In this document: piece after piece, positions 1 through 5,023 of the stretch
How the letters are laid out: each line of letters begins with the position of its first letter
Numbering within the stretch: position 1 is the first letter of the stretch
Assembly: GCA_913056375.1 (NCBI GenBank)
Contig: CAJXNF010000146.1
Location: 1 to 7,122, forward strand
Length of the DNA: 7,122 nucleotides
Reading direction: 5' to 3'
Source of the DNA: an uncultured Pseudomonadota bacterium
GTDB lineage: Bacteria > SAR324 > NAC60-12
Translations under genes and position numbers: made by a program
The notes under the pieces: generated by a model
Seen by the model: only the letters and a program-made list of their open reading frames with translations
Told to the model about the DNA's origin: nothing
Databases searched by the model: none

Positions 1-107
1 GCAATGAATTGCTTCTGGGAATCTTCCATCAGCGCAACACTCTTCATACCGTGATCGTACATGTTGTTGTAAACTTCTTTGGCGACGTTGTTGAATTCTG
101 CGAACAT
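1..107 (-). CDS. Phasin-like small protein, N-terminal fragment
   Basis: The first 35 codons are visible before the gene runs off the left edge. The translation begins MFAEFNNVAKEVYNN and continues with MYDHGMKSVALMEDSQKQFI. The ATG at 105-107 (read on the minus strand) is preceded by a strong AAGGAG ribosome-binding site (113-118) with a 5-nt gap, and by a good promoter further upstream, so the start is well supported. The short amphipathic helical sequence (Phe/Met/Val spaced with Asn, Lys, Glu, Gln) resembles the N-termini of phasin-family proteins, which coat polyhydroxyalkanoate granules or serve as small helical cytoplasmic proteins. That assignment is a guess from style; no diagnostic motif is visible in 35 residues. 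It is divergent from the photolyase gene, with 142 nt between the two starts. It could equally be another small helical protein. Confidence 0.6.
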   Translation of the reverse strand, partial: MFAEFNNVAKEVYNNMYDHGMKSVALMEDSQKQFI

Positions 108-161
108 GATTTCTCCTTAGTTGAGAAGTTCATAGAGAGAGGTTAATAAACGACAGAAAAG

Positions 162-190
162 AATATAACGTCTAACTCTTTTAATTGCAA
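162..190 (-). promoter_or_regulatory. Predicted sigma-70 promoter of the phasin-like gene
   Basis: Read on the minus strand, a -35 box TTGCAA (185-190) and a -10 box TATATT (162-167, five of six matches to consensus) are separated by exactly 17 nt. Transcription would begin near 155, giving a leader of about 48 nt before the ATG at 107. It is the best-looking promoter in the window. The -35 hexamer is itself a palindrome and is repeated at 197-202. Confidence 0.5.
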
Positions 191-202
191 CTAAAATTGC
201 AA
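183..202. repeat. Paired AATTGCAA direct repeats (possible operator)
   Basis: The octamer AATTGCAA occurs at 183-190 and again at 195-202, a 12-bp pitch of roughly one helical turn. Each copy contains the palindrome TTGCAA. The pair lies between two divergent genes and overlaps the predicted -35 boxes of both, a position suited to a shared regulator. No regulator is identified, and in an A/T-rich spacer such repeats can arise by chance. Confidence 0.3.
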
Positions 203-226
203 AAGACGCTCAAAAAAATTTATTAG
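197..226 (+). promoter_or_regulatory. Possible promoter of the photolyase gene
   Basis: On the plus strand TTGCAA (197-202) could serve as -35 and TATTAG (221-226) as -10, with an 18-nt spacer. Each box matches consensus at four of six positions, so this is weak. It would be back to back with the minus-strand promoter at 162-190, and transcription would start only about 15-20 nt before the start codon. Confidence 0.2.
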
Positions 227-235
227 AAATTTATT
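216..235. repeat. Paired AAATTTATT direct repeats before the photolyase RBS
   Basis: The nonamer AAATTTATT is present at 216-224 and 227-235, an 11-bp pitch, directly abutting the GGAGGT ribosome-binding site (236-241). The copies could be part of an A/T-rich promoter or operator. The low complexity of the sequence makes a chance origin plausible. Confidence 0.25.
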
Positions 236-249
236 GGAGGTACCACTGG

Positions 250-1788
250 ATGGTAATTAAGGAGGTCCGACTCATTCTTGGGGATCAGTTGTACGAGGGA
301 CATAGCTGGTTTGAAAAGGTGAACCCTGAGGTTCTATACCTCATGATGGAGGTACGCTCCGAAACCGATTACGTCTCGCATCATATTCAGAAAGTGATCG
401 CTTTTTTTGCAGCGATGCGAGCGTTTGCATCCCATCTTTCGGCAAAGGGACACCAGATTCTGTATCTTGGACTGGATGATCCTAGAAACCAGCAGTCCTT
501 TGGTGAAAATCTGAAGTGGGTTCTGGAGGAAAATCCTGAGGCTGCTTGGGCTTATCAGTCACCAGATGAGTATCGTCTGGATCAATTATTTCTAGAGTTG
601 AGTAGCCAACTCGGGGTGTCCTCGAGAAGTGTCGATAGCGAGCATTTTCTGTGTCAGCGAGAAGCGGTCAAGGATTTCTTTGTCGGCAAAAAGCAGTACT
701 TGCTGGAGTCTTTCTATCGTCACTTACGCAAGCAGACAGGCCTATTGATGCAGGGCTCAAAACCATTAGGTGGCAAGTGGAATTTTGATGCAGAGAATCG
801 ACGAAAGTATGATGGACAAGTCCCTCTTCCACCTAGAGTGAAGTTAGCAAACCAGGTTGATGAACTTTTGGAGATGGTACGGAACGCAGGTGTACAGACG
901 ATTGGTTTGATCGACAACAATCAACTCGAGTGGCCTATTGATCGGGCGCAGAGTCTCAAATTACTCGAGCACTTCTGCAAGTATGGACTGCCACATTTTG
1001 GAAGTTATCAAGATGCAATGACCGAGGACGACCCTTTCCTTTTTCACTCGAGGCTTTCCTTTGCTCTGAACGTTAAGATTCTGCATCCAAGGGAAGTGCT
1101 GGATCGAGTGGTTCAAGAATGGGAGCACCGTCCAGATCAAATCGGCTTGGCCCAAGTAGAAGGTTTTGTTCGGCAAATCCTTGGCTGGCGCGAATATATC
1201 CGGGGAATCTATTGGGCCAAAATGCCGGCGTATTCGGAAAGTAATGAACTGGGGCACAAACTCCCCCTACCATCTTGGTTCTGGAATGCGAAAACCAGAA
1301 TGCGCTGCTTGTCACACTCTATAGAGCAGTCTCTCGAGTATGCATATGCTCATCATATTCAACGATTGATGGTGACGGGTAATTTTGCGTTGTTGGCTGG
1401 CATTGCTCCAGCTGAGGTTGATCGGTGGTATTTGGGAATTTATATCGATGCCATTGAGTGGGTTGAGTTGCCCAATACGCGTGGAATGAGTCAATTTGCC
1501 GATGGAGGATTGCTGGCAACGAAACCATATGTGTCGTCTGCCAACTATCTGAGGAAAATGGGACACTATTGCGAGAAGTGTCCATACGATGCGAAATCCA
1601 GACACGGCATGTTGGCTTGTCCCTTCAATAGTCTATATTGGGACTTCCATGACCGACATCGTGAAAAGCTGAGTCGAAATCCACGCATCGGCATGGTCTA
1701 CCGGACCTGGGACAAAATGGATTCAGACGAGCGAGTCGCCATCTGTGAGAGAGCCTTTTGGATTAAGGAGCATCTGGAAGAACTGTGA
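250..1788 (+). CDS. FeS-cluster cryptochrome/photolyase, predicted (6-4) photolyase (PhrB-like)
   Basis: Predicted blue-light DNA repair enzyme of 512 residues, normal full length for this family. Members (FeS-BCP/CryPro group; Agrobacterium PhrB is the characterised example) carry FAD and a [4Fe-4S] cluster and repair pyrimidine (6-4) photoproducts. The N-terminal Rossmann-like domain (about residues 4-130) opens with the family signature RLILGDQL. The helical FAD domain follows, with QILGWREYIRGIYW (309-322) and the segment 377-420 containing GNFALLAGI and NTRGMSQFADGG. The four cluster cysteines are present at C353, C441, C444 and C457; their spacing of 88, 3 and 13 matches PhrB as I recall it. 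Other residues known from PhrB also align at a constant +3 offset: W345, W393 and Y394 (electron transfer) and the HH pair at 368-369. The start is ATG 250 with GGAGGT at 236-241 and an 8-nt gap. The gene stands alone, divergent from the phasin-like gene and convergent with TraB. Family assignment is confident; (6-4) specificity is inferred from the family. Confidence 0.93.
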   Translation: MVIKEVRLILGDQLYEGHSWFEKVNPEVLYLMMEVRSETDYVSHHIQKVIAFFAAMRAFASHLSAKGHQILYLGLDDPRNQQSFGENLKWVLEENPEAAWAYQSPDEYRLDQLFLELSSQLGVSSRSVDSEHFLCQREAVKDFFVGKKQYLLESFYRHLRKQTGLLMQGSKPLGGKWNFDAENRRKYDGQVPLPPRVKLANQVDELLEMVRNAGVQTIGLIDNNQLEWPIDRAQSLKLLEHFCKYGLPHFGSYQDAMTEDDPFLFHSRLSFALNVKILHPREVLDRVVQEWEHRPDQIGLAQVEGFVRQILGWREYIRGIYWAKMPAYSESNELGHKLPLPSWFWNAKTRMRCLSHSIEQSLEYAYAHHIQRLMVTGNFALLAGIAPAEVDRWYLGIYIDAIEWVELPNTRGMSQFADGGLLATKPYVSSANYLRKMGHYCEKCPYDAKSRHGMLACPFNSLYWDFHDRHREKLSRNPRIGMVYRTWDKMDSDERVAICERAFWIKEHLEEL

Positions 1789-1798
1789 TTGCAGGACG

Positions 1799-2959
1799 TT
1801 AGAGTAACGAAGCAATGGCAAAGCCACCGGTGATCGTTCCAATTGTGCTTCCCAGGTTTGCAAAAACGACGACCAGAAGTACACGAGTGATCTTGTTACG
1901 CCAAAACCCTTTGAATTCCTGAACATCTGTCATCAAGCCTTCAAAATCACGAACCTGTGGTCGTCGGATGAGAACTTCTACTAGGCCAGCGACCCAGCCA
2001 GCGGCAACAGCAGGATTCAGAGAAGTAAACGGTGCTGCAATGAAGGCAGAACCAATAGTCAGGGGGTGGGCAAGCGCCAAGGCGGAACCAAGAGCAGCCA
2101 AACTACCATTAATCCAAAACCAGCGTTCTATCATTTCCCAACTGACGCTGGTGTCCGCCATGGTAAAGCCGTAGACGATCAAGCCGATAATCAATGCTGG
2201 AATTCCCCACTTGAGAATTGTTCCGAGTGATCCAGGAGGGGGTACTCGTTCCAACTCATTGAGATCATGTTCTTTGCCAAGTTCTCGCTTGATTCCAGGC
2301 ACATGTCCGGCTCCGACTACTGCGACGATCTTGGGGCTGTCAGTTTGTCTGATTTTTTCAGCAAGATACTGGTCACGTTCATCAATCAAGGTCTCCTTCA
2401 TCTCAGGAGCTTGAGCAGCCAAAGTTTCCAGGGCATCAGTCAGCACGTCACTTTGCTTCATGCGTTCAATGTCTTCTTGCTGAATGGGATCGTCGACAAA
2501 CATGCTGCCCATCAACTGGCCGCTGAGTTTCCACTTTCGCCAAAAAGAGAGTCTCCGCCATGTGCGTTGCAGGGTCACTCGAACATCTCGATCCGCTAAC
2601 ACGATTTTTGCTTCCAGATCTTCGGCAACACGGGCAGCTTCCACCATTTCAGCACCGGGCTCTACACCTAATTGAGCACCCAAGCGTCGCTGGAATGCTG
2701 ACATCAGGAGATTTGCCAACAATAGCATGGCTTTGCCTTGGCGAATGACCTTGAAGAGATCCATTTCCTTCCAGCGATCTCCATAGCGGAGCGCTTCGTA
2801 GCGAGCGGCACAAAGTTCAATGCACACCGCATCGGGTTGCTCTTGTTCAATGACCCGACTAACTTCTTCTACACTCTCTCGTGAGATGTGGGCGGTCCCG
2901 ACCAGCACGATCCGTTTCCCTTCGTGCTCGATCTCATGTACATTGGCCGAATATTCCAT
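1799..2959 (-). CDS. TraB/TIKI-family membrane protein
   Basis: Member of the TraB/PrgY/GumN superfamily (Pfam TraB). Relatives include PrgY of Enterococcus, which lowers pheromone activity, and animal TIKI metalloproteases; the role of bacterial homologues such as this one is mostly unknown. Numbered from ATG 2959 (386 residues), the soluble domain (about 1-240) holds the first GxxH motif, GTAHIS (21-26), the acidic CIEL segment (46-49), an ERDQYLAEKI helix (194-203) and the second GxxH motif, GAGH (216-219). These match the conserved GxxH pair and Glu/Arg positions of TIKI-type active sites. The C-terminal third has about four hydrophobic segments: 248-267, 280-298, 300-330 and 359-386. I chose ATG 2959 because AGGA (2968-2971) lies 8 nt upstream and family proteins begin just before the VGTAH strand. 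A TTG at 2998 would add 13 residues (start MSNFSQHLPRTLS), but it has no ribosome-binding site and falls in the predicted promoter. The gene ends 10 nt from the photolyase stop. Confidence 0.9.
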   Translation of the reverse strand: MEYSANVHEIEHEGKRIVLVGTAHISRESVEEVSRVIEQEQPDAVCIELCAARYEALRYGDRWKEMDLFKVIRQGKAMLLLANLLMSAFQRRLGAQLGVEPGAEMVEAARVAEDLEAKIVLADRDVRVTLQRTWRRLSFWRKWKLSGQLMGSMFVDDPIQQEDIERMKQSDVLTDALETLAAQAPEMKETLIDERDQYLAEKIRQTDSPKIVAVVGAGHVPGIKRELGKEHDLNELERVPPPGSLGTILKWGIPALIIGLIVYGFTMADTSVSWEMIERWFWINGSLAALGSALALAHPLTIGSAFIAAPFTSLNPAVAAGWVAGLVEVLIRRPQVRDFEGLMTDVQEFKGFWRNKITRVLLVVVFANLGSTIGTITGGFAIASLL

Positions 2960-2996
2960 GCTCAGCGTCCTAGGCAAGTGTTGAGAAAAATTACTC

Positions 2997-3025
2997 AAAA
3001 TAGCTCAAGCTTTCTACATTTCCAA
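2997..3025 (-). promoter_or_regulatory. Possible promoter of the TraB-family gene
   Basis: On the minus strand TTGGAA (3020-3025) and TATTTT (2997-3002) are spaced by 17 nt, each with four of six consensus matches. The start point near 2990 leaves about 30 nt before ATG 2959 and would exclude the alternative TTG start at 2998. Confidence 0.3.
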
Positions 3026-3040
3026 TTTATTTGATAGGAT
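3013..3040 (+). promoter_or_regulatory. Weak candidate promoter of the M48 peptidase gene
   Basis: TCTACA (3013-3018) and TAGGAT (3035-3040) are 16 nt apart, each with four of six matches to the sigma-70 consensus. They sit 20 nt or more before the start codon of the peptidase gene, in the short divergent spacer shared with TraB. Support is weak; some promoter is expected here because the gene is divergent from its left neighbour. Confidence 0.2.
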
Positions 3041-3059
3041 TTTCACAGAAGGAAAACAA

Positions 3060-4778
3060 ATGTTTCTGCCTTTCCTGCCATTGATTCTTGCTTCGCTAGG
3101 GCTGTCATTGCTGGTATTGCCGATGCTACCCGACGAAGCTGTAATTCCTCTCGAACCAATCGAAACCTTGATTCTGCTCCTGATCAGCAGTCTGTTGCTT
3201 GGGCAGTGGCAGTCTCAATCCAACAGATTTTGGATTCAAGCGTTCCCAAGATGGGCTGTTGCCGGACTTTGGGCGGGTTTGAGTTGGGCCACCCGCTTGC
3301 CTATTGAATTGGCTACGTACTGGGAAAGCATGAGGATGGATCAAGCCACAGTCGTTTTCCTCTTGGTATTGGTCTATTGGATAGCCGATAGTCTTGCGGC
3401 TCATCCATGGAGGAAAGATGGTCAAAAGTGGTTGAAGACGATCCAAACGCTACGCCTGCAACTTCCTTTGATTTTGATTACAGGCCTGCACTTAGGGTTC
3501 ACTCTAGTGCTCGACAAGACTATCCCTGATGAAGCCGTCAGCAACCAAGTGCTGGTGGAGTTGGGATTGAGTGTTTTGATTTTGTTGGGGGCTGCGCCCT
3601 GGTTTGTGGTGCTGAGTTGGGGAGTACAACCGGTGCCCTCAGAAGTTAGAAATGAGATCGCTGCTGAACTGAAAGCCAACCGAACTTCCGTTCAAGGTGT
3701 GTTTTGTTGGCCCGGACACATCACTCAGACGGCGACCGCCGGAGTTATTGGGATTCTTCCTTGGGCTCGCTTTCTACTGGTCAGTCCGCAACTGCTGGCC
3801 CATTTGAATTCTCAGGAATTACGTGCAGTCGTAGCCCATGAAGCTGGGCATCTCCGGCGCTGGCATCTATTCTTCTATGCACTTGCGTTCCTTGGTTTTG
3901 TAGAATTGCTTTTTCTGATTCTCGTTGGGGTGGAGTTTACCCAGTGGATCACGGGCTTTACACCGCCGGACTGGTTACAGGGATTTTTGCTGGTAGGGCT
4001 TCTGGGCTTATTTCTTCGTGGAGGAATTGGGTTTCTGAGCAGAAATTTTGAGCGTCAAGCTGATTGCAATGCCTTTTTGAGATGTGGTTGGGAGCCTTTC
4101 GCCACCGCTCTGACTAAAGTTGGCTACCTGAACCGAATTGCCCTGCATCAAGACAACTGGCATCACTATGGGATTCAGCAGCGATTGGAATTTCTAAAAC
4201 TCTGTGAAGAACAACCAGAGAGAGTTTCAAAGCACGACCAAAGAGTGAGAACAATCCAAGGTGGCTGTCTATTACTCTTTGCTTTGTTACTCTCTGCGAG
4301 CGTTTATAGTACTTCACAGCATGCCGAAGAGAGCCTGATTTTCTGGCGTCTGGAAAACATTGTATCGGAAACAACGCCCGCAGATGTAGGGTTGTTGATT
4401 CAGGCGGCGAATACATTCTATGAAAAATCAGAGTTTGAACGCGCCGAAGAACTCTATCGACAAGCGTTAGTCTGGGAACCTGAAAACCCAAGGGCACTTA
4501 ATAACTTGGCTTGGCTCTTAACACAGCATTTTGCCGAACATCCCCTAAAAGTGCGAGAAAGTGTAGCACTTGCAGAGCGTGCAGTGGCATTGGAGCCGGC
4601 TGCCTATATTTTGGATACCCTTGCAGAAAGCTATGCTCTTCAGGGACGCTGGCAAGAAGCAGCAGATACAGCTAAAACTGCCCTAGAACGAGCTGAATCT
4701 GACATCCGTAACGTGGATCACATGGGGCTCCGCTACTACCAAGACCGCATGGAACATTTCCAGCACACCCGCCTCTGA
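3060..4778 (+). CDS. Integral-membrane M48 metallopeptidase with C-terminal TPR domain
   Basis: Predicted zinc protease of 572 residues in the inner membrane. The M48 (Ste24/HtpX-like) catalytic motif is HEAGH at 260-264: H260 and H264 bind zinc and E261 is catalytic. The third ligand is E331 in the ERQAD motif (331-335). A further family block, HHYGIQQRLEFL (368-379), corresponds to the HPS..R segment of M48 enzymes. Hydrophobic segments lie at about 1-21, 34-48, 96-115, 134-152, 165-187, 268-292, 305-325 and 401-416, so the protein is strongly polytopic. Residues 439-546 form TPR repeats (ANTFYEKSEFERAEELYRQAL, then PRALNNLAWLL, then LAESYALQGRWQEAADTAKT AL). The start is ATG 3060, with AGAAGGA at 3047-3053 and a 6-nt gap. 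M48-TPR combinations such as periplasmic BepA act in outer-membrane protein quality control; a similar role here is inference, and this protein differs from BepA in being multi-pass. The DUF748 gene begins about 80 nt downstream on the same strand. Confidence 0.9.
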   Translation: MFLPFLPLILASLGLSLLVLPMLPDEAVIPLEPIETLILLLISSLLLGQWQSQSNRFWIQAFPRWAVAGLWAGLSWATRLPIELATYWESMRMDQATVVFLLVLVYWIADSLAAHPWRKDGQKWLKTIQTLRLQLPLILITGLHLGFTLVLDKTIPDEAVSNQVLVELGLSVLILLGAAPWFVVLSWGVQPVPSEVRNEIAAELKANRTSVQGVFCWPGHITQTATAGVIGILPWARFLLVSPQLLAHLNSQELRAVVAHEAGHLRRWHLFFYALAFLGFVELLFLILVGVEFTQWITGFTPPDWLQGFLLVGLLGLFLRGGIGFLSRNFERQADCNAFLRCGWEPFATALTKVGYLNRIALHQDNWHHYGIQQRLEFLKLCEEQPERVSKHDQRVRTIQGGCLLLFALLLSASVYSTSQHAEESLIFWRLENIVSETTPADVGLLIQAANTFYEKSEFERAEELYRQALVWEPENPRALNNLAWLLTQHFAEHPLKVRESVALAERAVALEPAAYILDTLAESYALQGRWQEAADTAKTALERAESDIRNVDHMGLRYYQDRMEHFQHTRL

Positions 4779-4792
4779 GTTTTTTTCTCGGC

Positions 4793-4819
4793 AAATCCCT
4801 CCTGCCGTTCGGGGTTTTT
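4793..4819 (+). terminator. Weak terminator-like hairpin after the M48 gene
   Basis: AAATCCC (4793-4799) can pair with GGGGTTT (4811-4817) in a 7-bp stem (one T-G pair) with an 11-nt loop, followed only by TT and then CCC. A competing 5-bp stem CGGCA (4789-4793) / TGCCG (4803-4807) also exists. A run of seven T at 4780-4786 precedes both. Neither stem has a proper U-tract, so this may be attenuation at most. Confidence 0.2.
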
Positions 4820-4858
4820 CCCAATATTTCAGCCAACTGACTCACTAGAGAACAGACC

Positions 4859-4984
4859 TTGCGTTGGGTGCAAAGAATTCTTTGGGTGGTCTTCATCCTG
4901 AATCTGCTCGGACTGGCTGGGCTGACTGTCCTCTATTTTGGAGGACCTGGCTGTTTACAACAGCAGTTGCCAAAACCTCTTTAA
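4859..4984 (+). pseudogene. Severed N-terminal membrane anchor of the DUF748/AsmA-like gene
   Basis: Reading from TTG 4859, 41 codons give LRWVQRILWVVFILNLLGLA, then GLTVLYFGGP, then CLQQQLPKPL, and then a TAA stop at 4982-4984. This is a typical short basic end plus a single membrane helix, as found at the start of AsmA/DUF748 proteins. It is in the same frame as the large downstream reading frame. After the stop, 13 sense codons (KQIGRPVQLTQVR) connect to it and match the conserved stretch that normally links anchor and domain. So this is one gene interrupted by a nonsense codon. No ATG is available in the frame (the preceding in-frame stop is at 4838-4840). TTG with a weak GAG at 4848-4850 is the best start. 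A base-calling error at the TTTAAAA run is possible. Confidence 0.7.
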
Positions 4985-5023
4985 AAGCAGATAGGGCGTC
5001 CAGTCCAACTCACGCAGGTACGA

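Noticed and set aside
259..266. Perfect Shine-Dalgarno AAGGAGGT inside the first codons of the photolyase gene
   Set aside because: No ATG, GTG or TTG follows at proper spacing in the photolyase frame, and the residues it encodes (K-E-V) precede the conserved RLILGDQL. It most likely arises from codon choice; the start at 250 has its own GGAGGT.
961..1605. Several open frames of 80-98 codons on the strand opposite the photolyase gene
   Set aside because: They overlap a well-supported gene, have no family resemblance or ribosome-binding sites, and look like antisense shadows.
1797..1809. CGTTA-GAG-TAACG inverted repeat as a bidirectional terminator
   Set aside because: The stem is only 5 bp with a 3-nt loop and no T-tract on either side.
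4982..4984. Programmed stop-codon readthrough or recoding in the DUF748 gene
   Set aside because: TAA followed by A is normally an efficient stop, and I see no recoding structure after it; mutation or sequence error is the simpler explanation.
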